A stretch of DNA of 64,000 nt from Thermovibrio sp. (GCA_015490195.1 WFYG01000044.1:30755-94754); one strand, 5' to 3'; positions 9,668 to 22,168 are shown, counted from the first letter of the stretch. Made by a program: numbers and translations. The notes: generated from the sequence alone by a model not told the origin.

Positions 9668-11017
9668 ATGTCTCTTTTTGGAGCTCTCACGGCTGCAAGT
9701 CAGGCTCTTCTCTCTCAAAAGATTGGTATAACAACAACAAATAGAAATCTGAGTAATGTCTATACAGACGGCTACTCCCGGGAAGCTCCGGTATTTGCTG
9801 ACGTTCCGGGAATGGGAGTTCAGGTTGAGACGGTAAAGAGGATTTTCAGCAGAGCCTACTTTAAACGTCTTGTAGATGAAAACGGGGAGTATTCCCAGTT
9901 TTCTGCCTATAAGAACGTTCTCTCTCAGGTAGAGAGCCTTTTTAACGAGCCTATGGGAAGCGGTCTTTCCGATGCTATTAACCAGTTTTTCAACTCGCTT
10001 AACGACATAGCCGTTAAACCAGATGACTTAGCTGCCAGAGAGAACTTTCTGGCTGTTGCTAAAACCCTCGTTGGAAGGATCAGGGATACTTACTCTTCCC
10101 TTGAAGAGATTGAAACCACTTCTGTTTCTCACCTAAAAGACGTTGTTTCAGAAGTTAACAGGCTTACAGAGAAGCTTGCAGAAATAAATAAGAACATGCT
10201 CCTGTATAAAGACTCCTCCGAGCGTTATAACCAGTACCTTGATGAGAGGGATAGGACGCTAAAAGAGCTCAGTTCACTGGTTGACGTTAAGGTGGTTTAC
10301 CTTCCGGATGAACGGGTCAGGGTTTTTACTGCTAAAGGTTTCCCCCTGGTTTCTGAAGAGAGGAGTTTTGACCTCTCTGTTGAGGAGTCGGCAGCCGGCG
10401 TTACAGTTCTTGCAGACGGTGTAGACGTAACGGGTGATTTTGCTAAAGGGGAGGTGGGGGGAACCATTGCGGGCATAAAGGCCATTGAGGAATTTAAGCA
10501 GAAGTTGAATAACCTGGTTTCAACCTTTGCAGAGAAGGTTAACCAGCAGCACGAGGCAGGTTACGACCTTTACGGTGATACGGGGGTTGCTCTCTTCTCT
10601 TCCGACAACGGCCAGCCGATAGACGCTTCAAATATAACTCTTGCTTTTGATGATCCTAAGAAGGTTGCAGCAGCCTCTGATCCCAACTATCTGGCTTCTG
10701 ACAACACAAACGTTAAAAACCTTATCGGTCTTGGAGATGAGAAGTTCAACGAGCTTTCAGACCTGAGTTTTGCGGAGTATTATGGAACTAAAATAGCCTC
10801 CTCTATCGGTTCTGAGGTTAAATCGGTAGATGACCTTTTAAAGGCCTCTCAGTTCAGGCTTGATGCTATTGAGGAAAAGGTTAAGGAGCTCTCAGGTGTT
10901 AACGTGGACGAGGAGCTTGTAAACTTAACGAGGTATCAGAGAGCTTATAAGGCTGCAGCAAGGGTCGTTACCGTAACTGACGAGCTTCTTCAAACCGTTT
11001 TAGGTATGGTGGGGTAG
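9668..11017 (+). CDS. flgK: Flagellar hook-associated protein FlgK
   Basis: FlgK N-terminus (LFGALTAASQALLSQKIGITTTNRNLSNVYTDGYSREAP) and C-terminus (VNVDEELVNLTRYQRAYKAAARVVTVTDELLQTVLGM). Confidence 0.95.
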   Translation: MSLFGALTAASQALLSQKIGITTTNRNLSNVYTDGYSREAPVFADVPGMGVQVETVKRIFSRAYFKRLVDENGEYSQFSAYKNVLSQVESLFNEPMGSGLSDAINQFFNSLNDIAVKPDDLAARENFLAVAKTLVGRIRDTYSSLEEIETTSVSHLKDVVSEVNRLTEKLAEINKNMLLYKDSSERYNQYLDERDRTLKELSSLVDVKVVYLPDERVRVFTAKGFPLVSEERSFDLSVEESAAGVTVLADGVDVTGDFAKGEVGGTIAGIKAIEEFKQKLNNLVSTFAEKVNQQHEAGYDLYGDTGVALFSSDNGQPIDASNITLAFDDPKKVAAASDPNYLASDNTNVKNLIGLGDEKFNELSDLSFAEYYGTKIASSIGSEVKSVDDLLKASQFRLDAIEEKVKELSGVNVDEELVNLTRYQRAYKAAARVVTVTDELLQTVLGMVG

Positions 11018-11020
11018 GTT

Positions 11021-11965
11021 ATGAGTATGAGGGTAACAGACGGAATGATATACGACATACTCCTCAGGTACGACAGGCTTAGAGAGGAGCAGCTGAAGAG
11101 GAGTACGGAGGAGCTCTCCTCAGGAAAGGCTATTCTCAAACCCTCAGACAACCCTGTTGACTTTGCAAGAGCTCTAAGGCTTCAGCGTTTTGTTGACCAT
11201 ATTGAGAGATTCAACAGAAACATTGACCTTACGGACAACACACTAAAAACTGCCGAAACGGCCATGACTTCTGCTATTAACATCCTTCAGGAGGCGAGGG
11301 TTAAGATAGTTCAGGTTCTGAACACGGGAGCTCTCAACGGAGAGGACGCAAAAGTTCTGGCTGACTACTTTAGAAATGTTGCCGCCTACGTTGTTAACAT
11401 GGCAAACACGAAGATAGGAGATTCTTACCTGTTTGGAGGGGTTAAGACCCAAAGTGCTCCCTTTTCTTCAGACGGAACTTACAACGGGGAGACTCAGGAA
11501 ACGACTGTTCCAGTTGCCGGCGGAGTAGAGATTAACACCACCTTTAACGGCTCAGACTACTTTGGAGTCAACGGAGTAACCAACAGAATAACGGTTGTTG
11601 AGGTTCTCAACAGGATTGCAGACCTTATTGAGACTGGAGACTTAAACGCTCTGAATACTGAAACCGTTCAGGTTGACCTGGGAGATGGCGTTGAGAATCT
11701 GAAACTTCTTGATGCCTTTGACAAAGGTCTATCACAGATAGAAACCTACCGTTCAGTGCTGGGAACCCAGCAGAGGGTTGTTGAGGATATAAAAAACCAG
11801 AATGATGCTGTTGCTGTTCACTTTAAAGAGTTAAAATCAAAGATAGAGGATGCAGATTACACGGGGGTAATTGCCGATTATGAGAAGGCAAAAACGGCCT
11901 ATCAGGCATTACTGGCTGCAATTACTCAGACTCAGAACCTTTCTCTCCTTAACTACTTTAAGTAG
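11021..11965 (+). CDS. flgL: Flagellar hook-associated protein FlgL
   Basis: MRVTDGMIYDILLRYDRLREEQLKRSTEELSSGKAILKPSDNPVDFARALRL; follows flgK. Confidence 0.92.
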   Translation: MSMRVTDGMIYDILLRYDRLREEQLKRSTEELSSGKAILKPSDNPVDFARALRLQRFVDHIERFNRNIDLTDNTLKTAETAMTSAINILQEARVKIVQVLNTGALNGEDAKVLADYFRNVAAYVVNMANTKIGDSYLFGGVKTQSAPFSSDGTYNGETQETTVPVAGGVEINTTFNGSDYFGVNGVTNRITVVEVLNRIADLIETGDLNALNTETVQVDLGDGVENLKLLDAFDKGLSQIETYRSVLGTQQRVVEDIKNQNDAVAVHFKELKSKIEDADYTGVIADYEKAKTAYQALLAAITQTQNLSLLNYFK

Positions 11966-11972
11966 GAGTTAA

Positions 11973-12758
11973 ATGCACCTTTTCAGCTGTTACGTTGATG
12001 TTGAGCGGTTTTTAGGAGAGCCTGTTAAAGAGCTGGTTCACTTCCTTATCTGTCTTCGTAGAAAAGAGCGGTTTCCCGTTATTACCCATATAGCGCGTTT
12101 TTTTCAGTACGTTGACCATGTTAATCAGTTTCACCGGTTTAAAAAAGAGAAGAAAGAGGAGTTTTTGGGCGCTCTTCCCATATCCGTTGCCGAAAAGAGA
12201 ATCCTCTGGAATCTGATAGAGAACTTTTTCCTTAAACACGCCGAGAACTCCTCAGGTAGACCTATACCGCAGGACGACGTTGTCTCTCTGAGGAAGGGAA
12301 GGCTTTTTGAAGAGCTGGTTTTTCACCTGGGGCCTGTTGAGAAAGGAAGGGTGGAGCTCCTCTCAATGCACTGTCAACCTATGGTAAACAGGGAAAGGTT
12401 GAGGATTTTCTGCGGGAAGAGGGAGCTCTCCGGGAAGAATGTTGACGTTGCCTTCTGGGGGAAACACTACGTTGAGGCCTACGAGTGTAAGGGAAACGTT
12501 GAGTTCTTTATGAGGCTGGCATTCCACGGCGGCGAAAAGGCGAGGAAAGTGAGGGAGAAGATACTCTACCTGAACCAGCTGGCCTACCAGCTTAGGAGAT
12601 ACTTTGAAACGAAAATTTACCTTGCAAGCTTTGCCCCCAACATAGACCTTGACTGGTGCAGGAAGACTGCCCTTGAGTGGGTGAGGGAGTGCGGAGCTCC
12701 CAAACTTGACTTTGAAATCATAACCGTTAACGAGTTTTTAAAAGAGATAACAGCGTAA
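11973..12758 (+). CDS. Hypothetical protein with PD-(D/E)XK nuclease-like motif arrangement
   Basis: RKGRLFEELVFHL ... KNVDVAFWGKHYVEAYECKGN resembles E...D...ExK active-site spacing. Confidence 0.5.
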   Translation: MHLFSCYVDVERFLGEPVKELVHFLICLRRKERFPVITHIARFFQYVDHVNQFHRFKKEKKEEFLGALPISVAEKRILWNLIENFFLKHAENSSGRPIPQDDVVSLRKGRLFEELVFHLGPVEKGRVELLSMHCQPMVNRERLRIFCGKRELSGKNVDVAFWGKHYVEAYECKGNVEFFMRLAFHGGEKARKVREKILYLNQLAYQLRRYFETKIYLASFAPNIDLDWCRKTALEWVRECGAPKLDFEIITVNEFLKEITA

Positions 12759-12791
12759 GTTTTAAACTCCTTAAAGAAAAAAAACTCCTCA

Positions 12792-13436
12792 ATGTTAAAA
12801 TTACCAGAAAATTACAGGGAAGGAAGAGTGAAAAGGCTTTTATTTTCCGCTTTAACTGTTTCTCTTCTCTTTTCCGGGTTCCCTTCAGTTTTACCTGTTA
12901 GAGCTTATGCTCAACATCTGAAAGTTCCTATTCCTAAACCTTTTGGCCTTGAGGTTGGAAAGACTACAGAGGAAGAGTTTAAAAAGTTTATTGCCAGGAA
13001 AGGCTGGGATGTGGTTGCTTCTGGCTATAGAATCATCAGGGACAATATAACCAATCCCAACATTACCGGTTACAAAGTTAAGGGATTACCCTTAGAGAAG
13101 CTTGATAGCGCCTATTTCTGGTTTTACAAAGGAAAGTTAATGAAAATAGACTATAGACTTTCAGAGGATATGGCAAAGAGCACCTTTAAAACTTACTACG
13201 ACCTGTTGGTTAAGAAGTATGGTTCTCCAGTCAGGTATCGGCCACCAAACCTTCAGGACGGAGAGGCTGTCTGGAACATTAGAGGAGTAAAAATCCTTCT
13301 CTACGTTCCCTGGGTCAGCTCTACAACCTACCTTCAGTACATAGATCCTGAGCTTAACAGAAAGGCAGACATTTCAGACAGGGAGGTTTACAGGAAAATA
13401 ACAGCCCGGAAAGCAAAGAACAATCAGGGAATTTAA
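12792..13436 (+). CDS. Secreted hypothetical protein
   Basis: Intact ORF with signal-peptide-like N-terminus (KRLLFSALTVSLLFSGFPSVLPVRAYAQ). Confidence 0.7.
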   Translation: MLKLPENYREGRVKRLLFSALTVSLLFSGFPSVLPVRAYAQHLKVPIPKPFGLEVGKTTEEEFKKFIARKGWDVVASGYRIIRDNITNPNITGYKVKGLPLEKLDSAYFWFYKGKLMKIDYRLSEDMAKSTFKTYYDLLVKKYGSPVRYRPPNLQDGEAVWNIRGVKILLYVPWVSSTTYLQYIDPELNRKADISDREVYRKITARKAKNNQGI

Positions 13437-14089
13437 GGGTCTATCAGCTTTTCAACTTCAGAGAGGACCTCCTCAAGGGATTTGCCAGTTGTGTCAATTA
13501 TAGTGGCTCCATCTGGAACTCTGAGGGGGGCGAAGGGTCTGTTCTCGTCCTGTCTGTCCCTCTCTATAACCTCTTTTAGAACTTGTTCGTAGCTTACGTT
13601 AAAACCTTTCTTTTTCAGCTCCTCGTACCGTCTCCTTGCTCTCTCTTCAGGGCTTGCTGTCAGGTAGATTTTCAGCTCTGCGTTGGGGAAGATGTAGGTT
13701 CCTGCGTCTCTGCCGTCTATTACTATCTTTTTCCCTTCCGCCATATGTCTTAGGAGTTTTACAACTATCTCCCTTACTTCTGGAAACTGGGCAACCTGAG
13801 AGGCTAAAAGGCCGCCTTCTGGAGTTCTTATCTTTTCGGTTACGTCTTTCCCGTTTAACAGGACTCTGCCGTCTGGCAGGAGCTCAATTTTCAGGCTTTC
13901 CGCAACTTTTAAAACGGCCTCTCTATCCTTCAGGTCAACTCCTGATAGCTTACAGCCGTAGCCGATTGCTCTGTAGAGAGCTCCCGAGTCTAAGTGGACG
14001 TATCCAAACCGTTTTGCTATCTCCTTTGCCAGGGTGCTCTTTCCAGCTCCTGCAGGTCCGTCTATCGTGATTATTCTGGGGTTTATCAA
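13433..14089 (-). CDS. cmk: Cytidylate kinase
   Basis: ITIDGPAGAGKSTLAKEIAKRFGYVHLDSGALYRAIGY and IDGRDAGT. Confidence 0.95.
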   Translation of the reverse strand: MINPRIITIDGPAGAGKSTLAKEIAKRFGYVHLDSGALYRAIGYGCKLSGVDLKDREAVLKVAESLKIELLPDGRVLLNGKDVTEKIRTPEGGLLASQVAQFPEVREIVVKLLRHMAEGKKIVIDGRDAGTYIFPNAELKIYLTASPEERARRRYEELKKKGFNVSYEQVLKEVIERDRQDENRPFAPLRVPDGATIIDTTGKSLEEVLSEVEKLIDP

Positions 14090-15398
14090 CGCTCCCTCTC
14101 TATCTCTGAAAGTGTTTTCCGGTAGAGTTCTTTCAGTTTCTCGCTGATTTTGACGGGATATTCTATCTTCCTATCTATTCTTTTTATTTCATCCGGCAGC
14201 TTTGAGAACCTGTCAAGGAAATACTCTCTTGCCTCTTTCAGCGTTGGAAGTTCTTTTATCGTTTTGCCGTTTTCCATTACTTTCTCAAGAAGCGGTTCTC
14301 CGGGGAGCTCCTCTCCAAAAACTCCAACAACGTCGCAGTCTTCGTTTCTGAAAACCTGCTTCTTTCCCGGGTACATCTTCTTCCCTGAGCTTGTCTTCAT
14401 TACAGGTTTCCCGTTGAACTCAACAAGTTTGTAAACAAAGTCTATGTAGGGAGAATCTGCAGATGTTCCAAGCTTTGTTCCAACTCCAAAGGCGTCAACG
14501 GGAGCTCCTCTTTCTAAAATCTCCTTTATTCTGTACTCGTCCAAACCGCCGCTGACTATGATTTTCGTCTCTTTGAATTCTGCTTCGTCTAACAGTTTTC
14601 TGGCGATTTTAGAGAGCTCCACAACGTCTCCGCTGTCAAGCCTTATCCCTTTAAGGGGAACTCCCATCTCTTTTGCAACTCTTATCGCCCTTTTAATTCC
14701 TTCAATGGTATCGTAGGTGTCAACAAGCAGAATACCGTTGTTGGGGAACGCCTCAAGGTAGGCTCTGAAGGCCTCTTCTTCACTCTCAAATGCCATTATG
14801 AAGGAATGGGCAACTGTTCCGACTACCGGAATTCCGTAAACCTTCCCTGCCAGAACGTTTGACGTTGCGTCAAAGCCGGCCAGATAGGAACTCCTTGCAA
14901 CCTTCATTCCGGCATCAAACCCGTGGGTTCTTCTGAGTGAAAAGTCTGCGAGCTTTTTCCCTTCGGCAACGGAGAAGACCCTTGCTGCTTTTGTGGCTAT
15001 GAGGGACGAGATGAGAACCTGGTTCATAATGGCCGTCTCAAAGAGCTGGGCTTCGTAAATGGGAGCTTCAACCCTTAAAACAGGCTCGTTCTGGAAGAAT
15101 ATCTCCCCCTCTCTTACTGCATAAAGATTTCCTGTAAACCTGAAACTTTTGAGAAAGTCTAAAAAGTCATCTGAAAAGAGCTTTAAAGAGTGGAGGTAGT
15201 CAATGTCGCTTTCAGAGAGCCTGTAGTCCTGGAGGAGCTCCACAACGTCGTTTAAACCAGCAAACACTAAGTAATTCCTGTTTTTAGGAAGCTCTCTCAC
15301 AAAGAGCTCAAATGAAGCCCACTCCGTCTTCCCGGCCTTCAGGTAGGCGTTCATCATCGTTAACTCGTAAAGATCCGTAAAGAGTGGTGAGGTCCTCA

Positions 15399-15402
<4 letters not shown>
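14086..15402 (-). CDS. pncB: Nicotinate phosphoribosyltransferase
   Basis: [53 protein letters not shown]. Confidence 0.95.
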
Positions 15403-17600
<2,198 letters not shown>

Positions 17601-17639
17601 TATAGAATTAAAACTAAGAACCCTCTTTTTGAGGTTGTT

Positions 17640-18299
17640 ATGGATGAAAAAGAGCTTTTATCAAAGATAGACTATTCTGTCCTTAAGGCTACAACTACAG
17701 AGGAGGACGTTTTTAGGGCGGCTGAGAGGACAAAAGAGTTAGGTTTTGCTACGGTTTGTGTCTTTCCAAAACACGTTAAGATTGCAAGAGTCGTCCTTCC
17801 CGGAGAAAGGGTCTGTTCTGTTGTGGCCTTCCCTCTCTCTTCTGTTCCATCTCAGCTGAAACTGGCTGAAGCTCTCTTTGCCGCCGAGGAGGGAGCAGGG
17901 GAGCTTGACGTTGTTGTTGACATTGGAGCCGTTAAAGAGGGAAACTGGAAGAGGGTTGAAGAGGAACTTGTGGAGCTAAGAAACAACCTTTCAGACAGAA
18001 TTTTGAAGCTGATAATGGAGTGTTGTTACCTTACTGAGGAGGAAAAGGTAACTCTGTGCCGCTTGGCAGTTGAAACCGGCTGGGACTACGTTAAAACCTC
18101 TACAGGTTACGGGACTTACGGCGCCACCGTTGGAGATGTTGAGCTTCTCCTGAGGTGTTCTGAAGGTAGAGTGAAGGTTAAGGCTGCAGGAGGAATAAAG
18201 AGTTTAGACCTTGCCAGACAGTTCCTTGAAGCGGGAGCAGACAGGATTGGAACGAGCTCGGCGGTTGAGATTGCAAAAGAGCTGCTGCACCGTTGGTAA
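17640..18299 (+). CDS. deoC: Deoxyribose-phosphate aldolase
   Basis: IDYSVLKATTTEEDV; CVFPKHV; DYVKTSTGYGTYGAT; VKAAGGIKS. Confidence 0.95.
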   Translation: MDEKELLSKIDYSVLKATTTEEDVFRAAERTKELGFATVCVFPKHVKIARVVLPGERVCSVVAFPLSSVPSQLKLAEALFAAEEGAGELDVVVDIGAVKEGNWKRVEEELVELRNNLSDRILKLIMECCYLTEEEKVTLCRLAVETGWDYVKTSTGYGTYGATVGDVELLLRCSEGRVKVKAAGGIKSLDLARQFLEAGADRIGTSSAVEIAKELLHRW

Positions 18300-19122
18300 G
18301 TTTGAGGCCTTCCACAGAGGTCACAGGAAGCTGATTGAGAAGGCTAAAGAGCTGTGTGGTACCGTTAGGGTAATATCAATAAGGGGAAAGGGAGAGGAGC
18401 TCTTCACAGACGAAGAGAGAAAGGAGATTGCAGAAAAGCTAGGGGTAGAGCTCCTTAATATTCCCTTTTCTGAAGTAAAGAACCTCTCTTCCCGTGAGTT
18501 CTTTGAGAGGTTGAAAAATTGGGGGTGTGGCGTTCTGGTTGTTGGAGAGGATTGGCGATTTGGAAGGGGCAGAGAGGGAAATATAGAAACTGCCAAAACT
18601 TTGGGAGAGGAGTTTGGAATAGAGGTTGTTACGGTTCCCCCTGAAACTGAAAACGGAGAAAAGATAGGGACAAGTAGAGTGAGGGAGCTCCTCTCCCAGG
18701 GAAAAGTAGCGGAGGCTAACAGGCTTTTAGGTTTTCCCTACTTTGCGACGGGAGTGGTTGTAAGAGGTAGCTCAAAGGGTAGAGAAATCGGCTTCCCTAC
18801 GGTAAACGTAAAACCTTTTAAGGAGTTCCCTCTACCTTTTGGAGTTTACGCTGTAAATCTGGTAGTTGATGTGGAAAACTACAGGGGAGTTGCCAACTAC
18901 GGGAGAGCTCCCACTCTAAAAAACACAGAGCCGCTGATTGAAGTCTACGTTCCAGGAAAGGAACTCCCGCCTCTCTACGGAAAAACCGTTAAAGTAGAAT
19001 TCCTCAGTTTTCTAAGGCCTGAAAAGCGTTTTAAATCGGTTGAAGAGTTAGTAAACCAGATTAAATTAGATTTAGAAAATCTAAAAGAATTTTGGAGGTT
19101 AAACTGTGGAGCAGGAAAGTAA
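18271..19122 (+). CDS. ribF: Bifunctional riboflavin kinase/FAD synthetase
   Basis: TVGKFEAFHRGHRKLI, GEDWRFGRGREGN, YFATGVVVRGSSKGREIGFPTVNV. Start inferred as TTG 18271 rather than the tracked 18211; still overlaps deoC. Confidence 0.85.
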   Translation: MQKSCCTVGKFEAFHRGHRKLIEKAKELCGTVRVISIRGKGEELFTDEERKEIAEKLGVELLNIPFSEVKNLSSREFFERLKNWGCGVLVVGEDWRFGRGREGNIETAKTLGEEFGIEVVTVPPETENGEKIGTSRVRELLSQGKVAEANRLLGFPYFATGVVVRGSSKGREIGFPTVNVKPFKEFPLPFGVYAVNLVVDVENYRGVANYGRAPTLKNTEPLIEVYVPGKELPPLYGKTVKVEFLSFLRPEKRFKSVEELVNQIKLDLENLKEFWRLNCGAGK

Positions 19123-20026
19123 GGGATTTAAGTCCGGTTATGTTGCAATTCTTGGAAGGCCAAACGTCGGTAAGTCAACGCTTTTAAACAGCCTTCTAGG
19201 AACAAAGGTTGCAATAGTTACAGACAAACCCCAAACGACTCGCCATAGAATCGTTGGTGTTAAACACATGGAGGGAGCTCAGATAGTTTTCCTTGACACT
19301 CCGGGAATTCACAAGGAGAAGTTTGAGCTGAACAGGTACATGAACGAGATAGCCTTTAGCGTTATTCCCGACGCAGACATAATCCTCTTCCTCATAGATG
19401 CAAGGGCAGGCCTTACAGAGGCCGATAGGAAGATACTCCAGAAAATAGGAGAGGAGAAGAGGAAAGACACGAAGGTTATTGTCGTAATAAACAAGATAGA
19501 CGGAGTTCAGAAAGAGGAGCTCCTCCCCCTTATAGAGGAGATAAGCAAAGAGTTCCCATTTGTTGACGAGATCGTTCCCATTTCTGCTACGAGGGGAACA
19601 AACCTTGACAGGCTCTTGGAACTCCTCGTTAAGTACCTTCCAGAAGGTCCCAAGTACTATGAAGACCACATGGTTACAGACCAGCCTCTAGACCAGTTCA
19701 TAGCCGAGATAATAAGAGAGAAGATAATGCTCTTAACCAGAGACGAAGTTCCACACGCTACAACCGTTCAGGTTGTCAACATACAGCCTGGAGACAAAAA
19801 CCCTGACATGCTGGTAATAGATGCCGACATAATCGTTGAGAAAGAGTCTCAAAAACCGATAATCATCGGTAAAGGCGGGCAAAAACTGAAAAAAATAGGC
19901 CAGCTTGCAAGGGAAGAGCTTGAGCAGCTCCTTGGAAAAAGGGTTTACCTGAGACTGTGGGTTAAGGTAAAGGAGGACTGGAGGAGCAGACCTGAACAGC
20001 TTAGAGGCCTCGGCTATTCTTACTAA
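19106..20026 (+). CDS. era: GTPase Era
   Basis: ILGRPNVGKSTLLNSLLG, DTPGIH, NKID, KH domain PIIIGKGGQKLKKIG. Confidence 0.97.
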   Translation: MEQESKGFKSGYVAILGRPNVGKSTLLNSLLGTKVAIVTDKPQTTRHRIVGVKHMEGAQIVFLDTPGIHKEKFELNRYMNEIAFSVIPDADIILFLIDARAGLTEADRKILQKIGEEKRKDTKVIVVINKIDGVQKEELLPLIEEISKEFPFVDEIVPISATRGTNLDRLLELLVKYLPEGPKYYEDHMVTDQPLDQFIAEIIREKIMLLTRDEVPHATTVQVVNIQPGDKNPDMLVIDADIIVEKESQKPIIIGKGGQKLKKIGQLAREELEQLLGKRVYLRLWVKVKEDWRSRPEQLRGLGYSY

Positions 20027-20040
20027 TAGGGAGGAGGGAA

Positions 20041-20439
20041 TTGAACAGGAGGCTTAAAGCGTTTCTGATATACGCCTACGTATTTATCTTTCTCTACATG
20101 TTGAACAGCCTTATAACCTGGTTTTTTATGCTGAAACACCTCTCTCCGTGGCTTGGAACAGCTATAGAAGCTTTGATAATGGTTTTCGGTCTGTTCCTTG
20201 CCTTCAAGAAACTGATGGAGCGTTACTACGGCGTTGAAGATGGTAAACAGATTACTTTAGCCTGGCTCTTTCACTTTGTCCCCTTTATCGTTCTCTCCTT
20301 TGTCCTATTTCTCCTCCTTATAAAGGCAATACCTAACCCTTCACTTGCCGTTTTTATTTACCTTAACGCCGACATTGTTGTTCTCTACTTTACTTTTAAC
20401 TTTGCAGTTAAAAAGTTTATAGAGGAAAAAGTTGGCTAA
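20041..20439 (+). CDS. Hypothetical multi-TM protein (paralog of the next gene)
   Basis: Hydrophobic ORF between era and rsuA-like gene; TTG start. Confidence 0.7.
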   Translation: MNRRLKAFLIYAYVFIFLYMLNSLITWFFMLKHLSPWLGTAIEALIMVFGLFLAFKKLMERYYGVEDGKQITLAWLFHFVPFIVLSFVLFLLLIKAIPNPSLAVFIYLNADIVVLYFTFNFAVKKFIEEKVG

Positions 20440-20842
20440 GTACATTCAGGGTGCCGCTTTCTATCTCTTTGTCTATCTGCTCCTTGGCCTTATAAATTCG
20501 GTAATTCTTTACATTTTTACGAAGATTTTCCACGTCTATCCGGCAATAACCTTTGCCTTCCTTCTTTTCCTTTCGGTTTTTGTTCTTTTCTTCAGTTTTG
20601 AGAAATCTGTAGAGCTCTTTTCGGGCTTTAAGCCTTCAAGGAAAAGGTTAACTGCTGCCTGGGCTCTCCAGTTCTTTCTTTTCATCTTTTTAGCAACAGT
20701 TGTAGAGAAGTGGCTGGCAGGTAACCTTTCAAACCCCAGGCTCTTTAAGATACTCACCGTTTTTGTCAACTTTATCCTTTTCTTCTTAACCTACTGGCTC
20801 TCTACAAAACTCATCATCTTTAGAGGTGAGAATGAGGCTTGA
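20432..20842 (+). CDS. Hypothetical multi-TM protein (paralog of the previous gene)
   Basis: Overlaps the previous gene; similar TM layout and motifs. Confidence 0.7.
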   Translation: MAKYIQGAAFYLFVYLLLGLINSVILYIFTKIFHVYPAITFAFLLFLSVFVLFFSFEKSVELFSGFKPSRKRLTAAWALQFFLFIFLATVVEKWLAGNLSNPRLFKILTVFVNFILFFLTYWLSTKLIIFRGENEA

Positions 20843-21551
20843 TAAGCTCCTCTCTAACGCAGGTTTTGGAGCAAGGTCTCAGGTGAAGAGGCTTATAAGG
20901 AAAGGCCACGTAACTGTAAACGGAGAGGTTGTTAAGGATCCCGGCTTTCACGTTGATCCGGAAAAGGATGAAGTTCTCGTTGACGGGGAGCCTGTACTTT
21001 ACGAAGAGAACTACTACATCGTTCTAAACAAACCTGCCGGTTACGTAACCTCAACTAAAGACAGGGAACTTACAGTTATGGAGCTCCTCTCAGACATCCC
21101 CCGTTTTGAGAAGCTCTTTCCGGTGGGAAGGCTTGACAAAGACGCCGAGGGTCTGCTTCTTCTGACGACAGACGGAGAGCTTGCACACAGACTCACTCAT
21201 CCCAGGTGGAAAGTTCCTAAAAAGTACTACGTTGTTGTTGAGGGAAAACTTACGGAGGAAGCAGTTGAGCCGCTGCGAAAGGGAATAGAGCTGAAGAATT
21301 TTAAAGCCAGGCCGGCAAAAGTAAAAATACTGAAGGCCGGCGACGAGGAGTCGGAGGCGGAAATAGAGATAACGGAAGGCAAGTACCATCAGGTAAAGAG
21401 GATGTTCGCTGCCGTAGGACACCCGGTTAAGTACTTAAAGAGGGTAGAGTTTGGCGGTTTGAAGTTGGGGGAACTCCCCACCGGCCAGTACAGACACCTG
21501 ACCGAAGGGGAGCTAAGAGCCCTTAAAGCTTTGTTAGGCCTTAAGGAGTAG
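20826..21551 (+). CDS. RsuA-family pseudouridine synthase (second in window)
   Basis: MRLDKLLSNAGFGARSQVKRLIRKGHVTVNGEVV; PVGRLDKDAEGLLLLTTDGELAHRLTHPRW. Confidence 0.93.
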   Translation: MRMRLDKLLSNAGFGARSQVKRLIRKGHVTVNGEVVKDPGFHVDPEKDEVLVDGEPVLYEENYYIVLNKPAGYVTSTKDRELTVMELLSDIPRFEKLFPVGRLDKDAEGLLLLTTDGELAHRLTHPRWKVPKKYYVVVEGKLTEEAVEPLRKGIELKNFKARPAKVKILKAGDEESEAEIEITEGKYHQVKRMFAAVGHPVKYLKRVEFGGLKLGELPTGQYRHLTEGELRALKALLGLKE

Positions 21552-21553
21552 GT

Positions 21554-22168
21554 TTAAGGACTCTTTACAAATTCGTTTTTGTAATACTTATAGATCTCCT
21601 CAAGTTTCATTCTCATCATGTTGTCAACAAGTCCCGGGCTGAAGCCGGCGATGTCTATTAAGGCTTCCCTGATGATGAATATGTAGCCTTCAACAGTTAG
21701 AGCTATCAGGAAGTCAACGAGTTTTGAGAATGAGTGGAAGACTTTTACCGCTTCCTCCGGAGGGAAGAACTCTGAAGATTTTTTAAGGAAGTTCATCTTT
21801 AGCCTGTTAGCCATAAAAATCATTATATCGTTATCTATTTTCCAGTAAACGTGGATAAGACCTACAAAAAACTGAAACTCGTAGAACTTCTCGTCAATAT
21901 TTCCAGAAACCAACTGCTCGTACCACTTTTTGTTCTTAGATTTAATCTGTTCTACCGGGATTTTTTCAAAAACTTTAGCAGTTTTTGGGTAGGATAAGAG
22001 TATATTGTAGAAATCGTCCATAAGATCGTCTGCCCAGCTCAGGAGAGTCTCTTTCCGTTCTTTCAGAATATCTATATCTTCTTGCTTTACGCCTATTAAA
22101 TGTTTTGCATCCTCTAATATTTCATGTAGTCTTTTTTTAGCATGTTCAAGGATTTCCATCCTTTTCAC
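21554..22168 (-). CDS. Stand-alone protoglobin/globin-sensor-like domain protein
   Basis: Pattern DILKERKETLLSWADDLMDDFYNILLSYPKTAKVF ... KWYEQLVSGNIDEKFYEFQFFVGLIHVYWKIDNDIMI matches globin-sensor layout, with candidate proximal His in GLIHVYWKI. Confidence 0.6.
   Translation of the reverse strand: MKRMEILEHAKKRLHEILEDAKHLIGVKQEDIDILKERKETLLSWADDLMDDFYNILLSYPKTAKVFEKIPVEQIKSKNKKWYEQLVSGNIDEKFYEFQFFVGLIHVYWKIDNDIMIFMANRLKMNFLKKSSEFFPPEEAVKVFHSFSKLVDFLIALTVEGYIFIIREALIDIAGFSPGLVDNMMRMKLEEIYKYYKNEFVKSP

Noticed and set aside
13636-14070. 144-aa plus-strand ORF
   Set aside because: Antisense to cmk; Leu/Arg-rich artefact.
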